A stretch of 12,041 nt of DNA, taken from assembly GCA_019247255.1 (NCBI GenBank), contig JAFAPJ010000363.1, forward strand, positions 1 through 12,041. The letters run 5' to 3'. The notes below the pieces were generated by a model. It saw only the letters and a list, made by a program, of their open reading frames with translations, made no database searches and had not been told where the DNA came from. This DNA comes from Methylobacteriaceae bacterium. GTDB taxonomy: Bacteria; Pseudomonadota; Alphaproteobacteria; Rhizobiales; Beijerinckiaceae. This document shows, one piece after another, positions 1 through 6,599 of this stretch (the first letter of the stretch is position 1; each line of letters begins with the position of its first letter). The translations under genes and the position numbers were made by a program.

Positions 1-609
1 GTGCCCGCGCTGCACCATCTGCGCGAGCTCGTACTTCATGTTGTCACGCAGGTAATCGAAGCCGTATTCGTTGTTCGTGCCGTAGGTGATGTCGCAGGTA
101 TAGGATTGCCGGCGCTGGTCGTCGTCGAGGCCGTGGACGATCACGCCGACGCTGAGCCCGAGGAAGCGATAGATCTGCCCCATCCATTCCGCGTCGCGGC
201 GGGCCAGGTAATCGTTGACCGTGACGACGTGCACGCCCCGACCGGCGAGCGCGTTCAGGTAGACCGCGAGCGTCGCGACGAGCGTCTTGCCTTCGCCGGT
301 CTTCATCTCGGCGATCGCGCCCTCGTGAAGCACCATGCCGCCGATCAGCTGGACGTCGAAATGGCGCTGGCCGAGCGTGCGCTTCGCGGCCTCGCGCACG
401 GTCGCGAAGGCCGGCACCAGGATGTCGTCGAGGGTCCGGCCCGCGGCGAGCTCGGCCTTGAGCGCGTCCGTGCGGGCGCGAAGCTCGTCGTCGGACAGCC
501 GCGCGAGCTCGGGCTCGAGCGCGTTGATCGCCTGGACCTTCGGGGCGTAGCCCTTGAGGCGGCGGTCGTTCGACGAGCCGAAAATCTTCTTTGCGAGGGA
601 ACCGAGCAT
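1..609 (-). CDS. secA: Preprotein translocase subunit SecA, N-terminal part (truncated by window edge)
   Basis: SecA is the ATPase motor that drives unfolded preproteins through SecYEG at the cytoplasmic membrane. The 203 visible residues begin [20 protein letters not shown]. They include the Walker A motif MKTGEGKT (102-109), the [14 protein letters not shown] block (131-144) and the [16 protein letters not shown] block (176-191), all highly diagnostic of SecA nucleotide-binding domain 1. The frame is open to base 1. Family members are about 850-950 residues, so roughly three quarters of the gene lies outside the window. The start at 609 gives the canonical SecA N-terminus. Only a weak AGG-type ribosome-binding site precedes it. 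The gene stands alone here, with a tRNA gene upstream on the other strand. No odd residues were seen, and the identification is essentially certain. Confidence 0.97.
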   Translation of the reverse strand, partial: MLGSLAKKIFGSSNDRRLKGYAPKVQAINALEPELARLSDDELRARTDALKAELAAGRTLDDILVPAFATVREAAKRTLGQRHFDVQLIGGMVLHEGAIAEMKTGEGKTLVATLAVYLNALAGRGVHVVTVNDYLARRDAEWMGQIYRFLGLSVGVIVHGLDDDQRRQSYTCDITYGTNNEYGFDYLRDNMKYELAQMVQRGH

Positions 610-765
610 CACGAGACCTGTTGGGCGGGCACGGCCGGACCTGCCGCGTCGGGCCGGAAAGCCGCTCCTTACACCTATGCACGAGACCGCGCATCCGAAA
701 GGGAGCGCGGCGGCCGCGCCGCGAAGCGCTTCGGGCGCGACGCCGGACGGTCGACGGCGGCAGGC

Positions 766-794
766 TTGCGGCGCCGTGGAGGCGCCGCTATAGG
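766..794 (+). promoter_or_regulatory. Candidate sigma-70 promoter of tRNA-Pro
   Basis: TTGCGG at 766-771 is followed by a 17-base spacer and TATAGG at 789-794. The implied transcription start, near 801, lies about six bases before the mature tRNA 5' end. The spacing and position fit a strong stable-RNA promoter. The call rests on motif matching only. Confidence 0.5.
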
Positions 795-806
795 CGCGGG
801 CTCAGT

Positions 807-883
807 CGGAGTGTAGCGCAGTCTGGTAGCGCACCACGTTCGGGACGTGGGGGTCGCAGGTTCAAATCCTGCCACTCCGACCA
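807..883 (+). tRNA. tRNA-Pro (anticodon CGG)
   Basis: A complete cloverleaf can be drawn. The acceptor stem CGGAGTG (807-813) pairs with CACTCCG (873-879), A880 is the discriminator base and CCA (881-883) is encoded. The D-arm has GCGC/GCGC. The anticodon stem CCACG/CGTGG (834-838, 846-850) closes the loop TTCGGGA, giving anticodon CGG at 841-843. The T-arm is GCAGG-TTCAAAT-CCTGC (856-872). The anticodon reads CCG proline codons, which are common in a genome of this GC content. No integrase or duplicated 3' end was seen nearby, so there is no sign that it serves as an integration site here. Confidence 0.96.
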
Positions 884-952
884 GCGCTCACCGCCCATCC
901 ATCGCCGGCCAGCTCATCCGGTCGCCTCCGACGATGGAGTTCTGGCTGCCGC

Positions 953-1489
953 TCACTCTGAACCTCGCGATCGTGCCCGGCTCCGGAAAGCGCGGAGCTT
1001 TGCGACGTTTCCGCAGGCCTCGGAGCTGCACCAGCGGCGCGAGCGGTTCTTGCTGTCGTCGCGGAAGGCCCAGCGGCAATGCGGGTTGGCGCAGAGCTTG
1101 ATCCGCCTCGGATCGTCCTCGGCGATTGCCCGCGCGAAGCTCGCGGCGACGAGCGCAACCGGATCGCTCCATCGCTCTTTCACGGCGAAGCCGCCGCCTG
1201 CGACGGTGACGAGCGCGTGGCCAGGCCCGGTCCGAGAGAGCGCCGCGTTCAAGGCTTCGACGCTGTCCAGCCCGAGCGTTCCGGTCCGCATGAGCTCCTC
1301 GATGGCCGGACGGAGGATTCCGCGAAAGGCCCGGAGCGCAGCGACGTCATCGGCCGTCAGCTTACACCCGACATTCCAGCGACGCTCGAGCCGCTCGGCC
1401 GCTCCGGGCTCGTCGAGCCGGTCGGTCACGCGATCGGCGTCGTGAATGTGCTCCGTGTTGACCAGGTCGAGGAAAGGCGCGGCGCTCAT
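953..1489 (-). CDS. CGNR zinc-finger / ABATE-domain protein, putative transcriptional regulator
   Basis: This 178-residue protein has the usual two-part layout of the family. An N-terminal ABATE (DUF1470-like) region opens with FLDLVNT at residues 6-12, and a C-terminal zinc-binding module has cysteines at 133, 138, 154 and 159, the last within CGN (159-161). The usual final Arg of the CGNR signature is Val here (CGNV), followed by a basic tail rich in Arg and Lys suited to nucleic-acid contact. Family members are thought to bind DNA and act as regulators. The ATG at 1489 has a good GGAGG ribosome-binding site seven bases upstream, and the domain begins immediately, so longer upstream starts are unlikely. 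The gene is divergent from a flavin oxidoreductase across a 76-base gap containing inverted repeats. That arrangement is typical of a local regulator, but the regulated genes are an inference. Confidence 0.85.
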   Translation of the reverse strand: MSAAPFLDLVNTEHIHDADRVTDRLDEPGAAERLERRWNVGCKLTADDVAALRAFRGILRPAIEELMRTGTLGLDSVEALNAALSRTGPGHALVTVAGGGFAVKERWSDPVALVAASFARAIAEDDPRRIKLCANPHCRWAFRDDSKNRSRRWCSSEACGNVAKLRAFRSRARSRGSE

Positions 1490-1537
1490 GTAACCTCCAA
1501 AACGTATTTGACTCGTGTCGAGACGCAATGCAAGCAT

Positions 1538-1558
1538 GTCTCCTCCTCGAGAGGAGAC
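1538..1558 (+). promoter_or_regulatory. Perfect inverted repeat over the oxidoreductase ribosome-binding site
   Basis: GTCTCCTC (1538-1545), five spacer bases, then GAGGAGAC (1551-1558) form a perfect 8-bp inverted repeat. The second arm contains the purine-rich Shine-Dalgarno GAGGAG (1551-1556) for the GTG start at 1566. In RNA this would be a stem that hides the ribosome-binding site. In DNA it could be an operator for the divergent CGNR protein. A smaller dyad, CTCG-TGT-CGAG, lies at 1512-1522. No experimental support is available. Confidence 0.5.
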
Positions 1559-1565
1559 GAGAGCC

Positions 1566-2798
1566 GTGACGTCGACCGCACCCATCGCCGCCGCTGAAAC
1601 CGTGATCGTCGGGGCCGGCATCGTCGGCTGCTCGCTCGCCCTGCATCTCGCCCGGCTCGAGCATCGGGACGTGATCGTCCTCGAAAGGGGCGACCTCGCC
1701 GACCCCTTGGGCTCCAGCGGGCACGCGCCAGGCCTGCTCTGCCGCAACAGCGCGTCCCCGACCATGTCGGCGCTCGCCCAGGCGAGCGCTCGGCTCTACG
1801 GCGAGCTGCCGGGTGCGAAACCCGCGCTGACGCCCGTCGGAAGCCTGGAGGTGACGCGCGAGCGCGAGCGCCTCCCCGAGCTGCAGGTGAAGCTCCGCGC
1901 CGCGACGGCGAACGGGCTCGATGCGCGGCTCGTCACGCCGATGGAGGCCGCGGCGCTCGTGCCGTATCTCGATCCGACGCCGCTCGCCGGCGGAATCGCA
2001 GTCGCGGGGGACGGGGCGATCAATGTCCGGGCCGCCCTCCGGGCGATCTACGACGAGGCGGCGGCGCTCGGCGTGTCATTCCGGTTTGGAACCGAGGTGC
2101 TCGGCTTCCAGGCTGAGAGCGAGCGCGTGACGGGGCTCGAGACGCCAGCCGGCACGATCGCCTGCCATCGTGCGGTGCTCGCGGTCGGCATCTGGGGGCG
2201 CGTCCTGGCGGGCAGCCTCGGTCTCGACCTTCCGCTCGTCCCCGTGCAGCATCCCTATCTGACCACCGGCCCGCTTCCCGCTCTGGCGGGGTCCAGCCAG
2301 CCGGCGACGCACCCGATTCTCCGGGACCTCGACCGCCGCTTCTATCTGCGGGAGCACGAGGATAGGCTCGGCTACGGCTGGTACAATCACGCGCCGCTCG
2401 CGGCCGACGTCGCCGGGCTGCGCCGCGCCGAGCTCGCCTACGCGGATGACGGCTTTGCGCCTGCGGTGCCGCACGACCTGGTGCCGGCTCTGCGCGAGGC
2501 GCCGGTGGCGCACCGGCTGAACGGCATCTTCTCGATTACGCCGGACGGCGGGCCGCTCCTCGGGCCGGTCCTCGAGCGTCCGGGATTGTGGCTCGCGGAA
2601 GCCGTCTGGGTGACGCATGCGGGCGGGGTCGGCGCCGCTCTCGCCGAGATGATGCTCGGCCGCGAGCCCGCCATCGACCTCTCCGGATTCGGGCTCGGCC
2701 GCTTCGCCGGCCAGCGCGAGGAGGCGAGCCGCGCGGCCTCCCTCGCGCTCTACAACGACATCTACGCCTGGCCGGCCGAGCTGCCGCAGGCCGCCTGA
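1566..2798 (+). CDS. FAD-dependent oxidoreductase, dimethylglycine/sarcosine dehydrogenase type, FAD domain only
   Basis: The product (410 residues from GTG 1566) is a DAO-superfamily flavoenzyme, expected to oxidise a secondary or tertiary amine or amino-acid substrate. The FAD-binding Rossmann motif GAGIVG is at 16-21, with an acidic residue ending strand two (E40). GSSGHAPGLL at 49-58 aligns by eye with the GSTWHAAGL segment of dimethylglycine dehydrogenase, whose histidine binds FAD covalently, which makes H53 a candidate covalent-flavin residue. The C-terminal SITPDGGPLLGP and HAGGVGAALAEMMLG blocks are also typical of that group. The folate-binding GcvT-like half of full-length enzymes (about 800 residues) is absent, so formaldehyde capture by folate is not expected. 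GTG 1566 is chosen because GAGGAG lies nine bases upstream. ATG 1536 and GTG 1515 lack such a site. The thioesterase gene starts six bases after the stop. The exact substrate is unknown. Confidence 0.85.
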   Translation: MTSTAPIAAAETVIVGAGIVGCSLALHLARLEHRDVIVLERGDLADPLGSSGHAPGLLCRNSASPTMSALAQASARLYGELPGAKPALTPVGSLEVTRERERLPELQVKLRAATANGLDARLVTPMEAAALVPYLDPTPLAGGIAVAGDGAINVRAALRAIYDEAAALGVSFRFGTEVLGFQAESERVTGLETPAGTIACHRAVLAVGIWGRVLAGSLGLDLPLVPVQHPYLTTGPLPALAGSSQPATHPILRDLDRRFYLREHEDRLGYGWYNHAPLAADVAGLRRAELAYADDGFAPAVPHDLVPALREAPVAHRLNGIFSITPDGGPLLGPVLERPGLWLAEAVWVTHAGGVGAALAEMMLGREPAIDLSGFGLGRFAGQREEASRAASLALYNDIYAWPAELPQAA

Positions 2799-2804
2799 AG
2801 GCTC

Positions 2805-3275
2805 GTGAGCTGCATCTATCCCGTTTCCAGCGCCCTGCCGGCCGCGATGCGCGAGCGGCTGGCACGCCAGTTCGCGGCCGAGCCGGCCTACGCCCATATC
2901 GGCCTCGTCCTGACGGACCTAGCGCGCGGCTTCTGCCGTTCGGCGACGCCGGTGCGGCCGGCGCTCCTCCATCATCGCGGCGCGCTGCAGGGCGGGCTTC
3001 TCGCGATGATCGCGGATTCGACGGCGGGCTACGCCGCCCTCGCGACTCTCGATGACGAGGCGGCCGCCGACGACATGGCGACCGTCGAGTTCAGGACGGC
3101 GTTCTATCGCCCGCTCGTCGGCGCGCTCGCGCTCTGCCGAGCGCGGGCGACCTTCGTGGCGCGCGGCATGGTGTTCTGCCAAGCGGAGGTGTTCGCCGAG
3201 CGCGAGGAGCCCGAGCGCCTGTGCGGCGAGGCGAACCTGACCTTCAGGCGCCTGCGCGGACGCTCCGGCGCCTGA
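2805..3275 (+). CDS. PaaI-family hotdog-fold thioesterase
   Basis: This 156-residue protein has the size of a single hotdog domain. The core signature HRGALQGGLLAMIADSTAG (57-75) matches the PaaI-type active-site helix. The paired glycines (63-64) and D71 correspond to the family's catalytic Asp region. Such enzymes hydrolyse small acyl- or aryl-CoA thioesters in the cytoplasm. The start is placed at GTG 2805, six bases after the oxidoreductase stop, with only a weak AAGG upstream. An internal ATG at 2847 has no better ribosome-binding site and would remove the N-terminal helix. The tight spacing indicates co-transcription with the flavoprotein and perhaps removal of a CoA ester made in the same pathway. 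The specific substrate cannot be read from the sequence. It ends 12 bases from a convergent gene. Confidence 0.82.
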   Translation: MSCIYPVSSALPAAMRERLARQFAAEPAYAHIGLVLTDLARGFCRSATPVRPALLHHRGALQGGLLAMIADSTAGYAALATLDDEAAADDMATVEFRTAFYRPLVGALALCRARATFVARGMVFCQAEVFAEREEPERLCGEANLTFRRLRGRSGA

Positions 3276-3290
3276 GACGGCGCCGCCTCA
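3273..3290. terminator. Near-palindrome joining two convergent stop codons
   Basis: The 18 bases from TGA of the thioesterase to the complement of TGA of the minus-strand binding protein form a dyad with eight of nine positions pairing (TGAG-A-CGGC against GCCG-C-CTCA). It could serve as a bidirectional transcription barrier. It lacks a U-run, and the tight centre leaves little room for a loop, so intrinsic terminator function is doubtful. Confidence 0.25.
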
Positions 3291-4277
3291 CTCGATCGGC
3301 GCCACGACCTTCGCGTCCTTGAAGTCGTCGGCCTTGAGCGGCTTCGAGACGAGCTTCTCGTCGTAATAGGTGTCGAGCATCGCCTGGATGGCCGGGAAGT
3401 CCGGGGAGGCGTCAGGCCGCCGGGCGAAGTCGTTGTCCTTGAGGAGGTACGTCTCGAGCACCGGGACCGGCACGCGCATCACCTCGGAGACCACCTTCAT
3501 GGTCTGCTCGCGGTCGGCGAGCGCCTTCTTCATCCCGAGCGTGAGGTCGCGGACATACATCCGGGCAAGGTCCTGGTTCTTGGCCAGGAAGTCCGTCCGG
3601 CAGGCCTCGACGATGTGGACGATGTTCGGCAGCGCCTCGGACAGCGAGAAGAGCTTGCGGACGCCGCCCTTCGCCTCGGCCCGGGCCGCGAAGGGCTGGT
3701 TCATGTTGACGGCGTCGACGCGTCCCTGCCGCAGCGCGTCCTCGGCGAGCGGGAAGGTGACCTCGACGAGCTTGATGTCCTTCTCGGGATCGAGCCCGGC
3801 GCGCTTCAGCATCAGGTTGAAGGGGCCCTGGGTGCCGCCGTTGATGATCGAGATCCCGACCGTCTTGCCCTTCAGGTCGGCGACGCTCTTGATCGGGCTG
3901 TCCTCCTTCACGGCCCAATAGACCGAGAAGGAGCCCGGCTTCTCGCCGACATGCTGCGCCACGATGTCGACGGAGAGCGTTCCGGCGGCCGTGCCCTGCG
4001 CGATCGGCAGGATGCCCTGCGTGCCGCAATCGACCGCGCCCGCCGCGAGCGCCTGGCTGATTGCCGAGGTGCCCTGAAACTGGGAATACTCGATTCTGTA
4101 CTTCTTGCCGATGTCCGGGAACTCCGCCGGACGGCGCATCATGGTGTACTTGCCTTCCTCGGCCGGGATCGTCCAGCCGACCCGGATCGTCGGGACGTCC
4201 TGGGCGCGAACCGCCGTCGAGGCGAGCGCCGCCCCGGCAAGGGCCGCGAGGCGAACGAGGTGGCGCGAACGGTTCAT
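3288..4277 (-). CDS. NitT/TauT-family ABC transporter substrate-binding protein
   Basis: The 329-residue product starts with a classical signal peptide: MNRSR, a hydrophobic stretch, and probable cleavage after VRA (residue 25). It is therefore an exported periplasmic protein. The mature part has the SsuA/TauA/NitT-type fold: DVPTIRVGWT at the first strand, an AGAVDCGTQG segment (sampling of a ligand site), SVADLKGKTVGIS followed by a Gly-rich turn, and a DALRQGRVDAVNMNQPF segment in the second lobe. Relatives bind sulfonates, nitrate, pyrimidine precursors or other small organic anions. The ligand here is not predictable. The ATG at 4277 has GGAGG seven bases upstream and is followed directly by the signal peptide, so the longer upstream reading is rejected. 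It is divergent from another binding-protein gene. No permease or ATPase gene adjoins it, so it is an orphan within this window. Confidence 0.87.
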   Translation of the reverse strand: MNRSRHLVRLAALAGAALASTAVRAQDVPTIRVGWTIPAEEGKYTMMRRPAEFPDIGKKYRIEYSQFQGTSAISQALAAGAVDCGTQGILPIAQGTAAGTLSVDIVAQHVGEKPGSFSVYWAVKEDSPIKSVADLKGKTVGISIINGGTQGPFNLMLKRAGLDPEKDIKLVEVTFPLAEDALRQGRVDAVNMNQPFAARAEAKGGVRKLFSLSEALPNIVHIVEACRTDFLAKNQDLARMYVRDLTLGMKKALADREQTMKVVSEVMRVPVPVLETYLLKDNDFARRPDASPDFPAIQAMLDTYYDEKLVSKPLKADDFKDAKVVAPIE

Positions 4278-4446
4278 GCGAAGCCTCCGGATCGTGTGCC
4301 GGCCATCAGACGACCACCCGTAGCGTGGCCGCAAGCGCTGCGAAAGTCTTTGAAGCTTGAAACATCAGCGGCCCTGCGGGACGCTGGCGCGGGTGCCCGG
4401 CCTCGTGCAAGGTTCCGGCCAGAACGCTTGTCGGAGACTACACCCG

Positions 4447-5925
4447 ATGCTGACACGGCTCGGCCTCGCCCTCGCGCTGTCGCTCACGGCGCTGACCGCG
4501 GCCCATGCCGCCAAGACGACGCTCGCGCTCGGCATGGCGGTCGAGCCGCCGGGCCTCGACCCGACGATCGCGGCGCCGGTCGCGATCCGGGAGGTCACCT
4601 GGGCGAACCTCTTCGAGGGGCTCGTGAAGCTCGATGCGGCCGGCAAGGTCGCACCGCTCCTGGCGAAGAGCTGGACCGTCTCGGAAGACGGGCTCACCTA
4701 CACCTTCGCGCTCCAGCCGAAGGTGACGTTCCACGACGGCACGCCGATGACGGCGGCGGACGTGAAGTTCTCCTTAGACCGCGCCCGCGCGCCGAGCTCG
4801 ACCAACGCCCAGAAGCAGATCTTCGCGCCGATCGACACGATCGAGACGCCGGACCCGGCGACCGTCGCCATCCGGCTGAAGCAGCCCTCCGGCAACTTCA
4901 TGTACTTCCTGACCTGGGGCGACGCCTCGATCGTCTCGCCGAAGACGGCCGAGACGAACCGCGCGAACCCGGTCGGCACAGGACCGTTCCGCTTCAAGAG
5001 CTGGACCCGCGGCGACCGGGTCGAGCTCGAGCGCTATCCGGATTACTGGGGACCGGCGCCGAAGCTCGAGAGCGTCACGTTCCGGTTCATCTCCGATCCG
5101 CAGGCGCAGGTCGCGGCGCTGCGGGCCGGCGATCTCGACGCCTTCCCGAATATCGGCGCGCCCGAGCTCTTCGCCGAGCTGCAGAAGGACAAGCGCTTCA
5201 CGACCGTCGCGGGCTCGACCGAGGGCGAGATCGTCGCGGGGCTCAACAACGCCCGCAAGCCCTTCGACGACAAGCGCGTCCGCCAGGCCCTCATGCACGC
5301 CGTCGACCGCAAGACCCTCGTCGAGGGCGCCTATTCGGGCTTCGGCCGGCCGATCGGCAGCCATTTCTCGCCGAACCACCCGGCCTTCGTCGACCTCACC
5401 GGCGTCGTGCCGCACGACGTCGCGAAGGCGAAGGCGCTGCTCAAGGAGGCCGGCTACGGCTCCGGCCTCCAGCTCACGATCAAGACGCCGCAGATGGCCT
5501 ATGCCAGCCGCTCCGCCGAGCTTCTCGCCGCGATGCTCGCCGAGGCGGGAGTCGAGCTGAAGATCGTGCCGACCGAGTTCCCGGCGAAGTGGATCGAGGA
5601 GGTGTTCCGCAACAAGGATTTCGACATGACGATCGTGGCTCATACAGAGCCGCTCGACATCGATATCTATGCGCGGGACAACTACTACTTCAATTACAAA
5701 AACCAGGCCTTCAAGGACCTGATCGCCGACATCGCCCGCACGACGGACGAGGCGTCCCGCACCGAGAAGTACAAGCAGGCGGAGCGAATCCTCGCTGAGG
5801 ACGTGCCGGCGCTCTTCCTGTTCCAGCTGCCGAAGCTCGGCGTCTGGAACGCCAAGCTCCGCGGCCTCTGGGAGAACTCGCCCATCACGGCGAACGACGT
5901 GACGGGAGTGTCCTGGGCGGAGTGA
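4447..5925 (+). CDS. ABC transporter substrate-binding protein, family 5 (peptide/nickel/opine type)
   Basis: The product is 492 residues. An N-terminal signal peptide (MLTRLGLALALSLTALTAAHA, cleavage near residue 21) predicts periplasmic export. It is the full length of the DppA/OppA/NikA-like SBP_bac_5 family and carries its landmarks: VEPPGLDPT near the N-terminus, LAKSWTVSEDGLTYTFAL, FHDGTPMTAADVKFSLDRA, NPVGTGPFRFKSW, ELERYPDYWG and DDKRVRQALMHAVDR. Ligands in the family include peptides, opines, glutathione and nickel complexes, and the sequence does not distinguish among them. The ATG at 4447 is preferred because the signal peptide starts there and GGAG lies ten bases upstream. Family 5 binding proteins are usually followed by two permease and one or two ATPase genes, but here the next genes are an unrelated convergent pair. 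The protein therefore either works with a distant transporter or has lost its operon. Confidence 0.92.
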   Translation: MLTRLGLALALSLTALTAAHAAKTTLALGMAVEPPGLDPTIAAPVAIREVTWANLFEGLVKLDAAGKVAPLLAKSWTVSEDGLTYTFALQPKVTFHDGTPMTAADVKFSLDRARAPSSTNAQKQIFAPIDTIETPDPATVAIRLKQPSGNFMYFLTWGDASIVSPKTAETNRANPVGTGPFRFKSWTRGDRVELERYPDYWGPAPKLESVTFRFISDPQAQVAALRAGDLDAFPNIGAPELFAELQKDKRFTTVAGSTEGEIVAGLNNARKPFDDKRVRQALMHAVDRKTLVEGAYSGFGRPIGSHFSPNHPAFVDLTGVVPHDVAKAKALLKEAGYGSGLQLTIKTPQMAYASRSAELLAAMLAEAGVELKIVPTEFPAKWIEEVFRNKDFDMTIVAHTEPLDIDIYARDNYYFNYKNQAFKDLIADIARTTDEASRTEKYKQAERILAEDVPALFLFQLPKLGVWNAKLRGLWENSPITANDVTGVSWAE

Positions 5926-5973
5926 GACGGGGCGGTTCGCGATGGTAGCGCTCAGCTCGAGGCGGTGCTGCGT

Positions 5974-6004
5974 AAAGAAGAGAAACGAAAACGGCGGAAC
6001 CGCC
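5974..6004 (-). terminator. Candidate intrinsic terminator of the DUF4926/DUF6883 operon
   Basis: On the minus strand the TAG stop is followed at once by GGCGG-TT-CCGCC (bases 6004-5993). A T-rich tail with runs TTTT, TTT and TTCTTT follows, down to about 5974. The stem is short and must open to four pairs to allow a loop, so efficiency may be modest. The placement and the T-rich tail in an otherwise GC-rich sequence support the call. Confidence 0.45.
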
Positions 6005-6345
6005 TATTGAGGGTAGGCGGTCACGAAGAGGGCAAACGCGTCAGGCGTCGCCTCCAGCCAGACGGTTTGCACGACCGGTGTCTTGCCCGAGGGCGTCACC
6101 ATCGGACCGACATAGACGAGCTTCCGGCCGAACGGCCCGAAAGATTCCTCGCATGCCGAGAACGGTGACTGCGCATGGGCTACCAGCGCCTCGGCCAGTT
6201 CCTCTGTTGCGGCCAAGTGGAACCCTTGGCCGCGAAAGAACAGTGCCTTGCCCCGCCCGCTCCGGTGATCCAGGTTCAACAGGTACGAATGCAGCTTCGA
6301 TTGGGGTATCTCGAAGCCACGCGGTTGCCGCGGCCGCGGGGTCAC
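6004..6345 (-). CDS. DUF6883-like small protein, second gene of a two-gene operon
   Basis: The 113-residue protein contains a pattern I recognise as DUF6883: SKLHSYLLNLDHRSGRGKALFF at residues 16-37 (a KL..YLL motif, a His, and G.KA.FF), followed by GF (41-42). A helix and a C-terminal beta-rich half with FGRKLVYVGPM and TVWLEA follow. It has no signal peptide, membrane segment or recognised catalytic motif. The start is GTG 6345, whose first bases form GTGA with the stop of the preceding gene, giving a four-base overlap and probable translational coupling. Function is unknown. From memory, DUF6883 and DUF4926 genes are often adjacent, and DUF6883 also occurs fused to the ends of larger secreted or phage-like proteins. 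That suggests a toxin-related or conflict role but does not establish one. Lower GC than its neighbours hints at transfer. Confidence 0.7.
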   Translation of the reverse strand: MTPRPRQPRGFEIPQSKLHSYLLNLDHRSGRGKALFFRGQGFHLAATEELAEALVAHAQSPFSACEESFGPFGRKLVYVGPMVTPSGKTPVVQTVWLEATPDAFALFVTAYPQ

Positions 6346-6599
6346 GCTGCCCTGATCTGATCCGGCTTGACCGAAACCAGAGCCCGAGGTTCGTCGAACT
6401 CGACCATCAGCCCCTCGCCGCCTTGATGGCGGTACACAACGGTCCCGACCGTGCCGGCCGGCACCAGCACGCCTCCGTCGTCCGCCAGCGTGTCAGCGTC
6501 CAGCGCTACCAGGCTCAGCTCGGGAAACGGCCCGCTCATCTCATCGAGCCGCGACCGATACCGCAATTCCAAATCGTGTCGCTTGGGAAGCTGGAGCAT
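6342..6599 (-). CDS. DUF4926-like small protein, first gene of a two-gene operon
   Basis: The 85-residue protein has an N-terminal linker (MLQLPKRHDLELRYRSRLDE) and then a DUF4926-like beta domain. Its visible features are LVALDADTLADDGGVLVPAGTV, GTVVYRHQGGEGLMVEF, and a closing VSVKPDQIR, which together resemble an SH3-like small barrel. The ATG at 6599 has a strong GGAGGA ribosome-binding site six or seven bases upstream. A longer reading from GTG 6668 and a shorter one from ATG 6539 have weaker signals. It overlaps the DUF6883 gene by GTGA. DUF4926 proteins have no established biochemical role. The pairing suggests a partner or inhibitor for the second protein, which is inference. No upstream large toxin gene is present. 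Confidence 0.72.
   Translation of the reverse strand: MLQLPKRHDLELRYRSRLDEMSGPFPELSLVALDADTLADDGGVLVPAGTVGTVVYRHQGGEGLMVEFDEPRALVSVKPDQIRAA

Noticed and set aside
1..816. Long plus-strand open frame of 271 codons
   Set aside because: It is antisense to secA and runs into the upstream region. The protein is low-complexity and Arg/Ala/Val-rich, with no family pattern. The minus strand encodes unmistakable SecA.
675..875. Minus-strand open frame starting MAGFEPATPTSRTWC
   Set aside because: This is the well-known artefact made by translating the complement of a tRNA gene. It lies across the tRNA-Pro and has no independent support.
807..952. Possible integration site at the tRNA-Pro 3' end
   Set aside because: No integrase gene and no repeated copy of the tRNA 3' end were found in the window.
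3615..5798. 727-codon plus-strand open frame
   Set aside because: It crosses the antisense of the NitT-type binding protein and an alternative frame of the family 5 binding protein. It arises from high third-position GC and resembles no protein.
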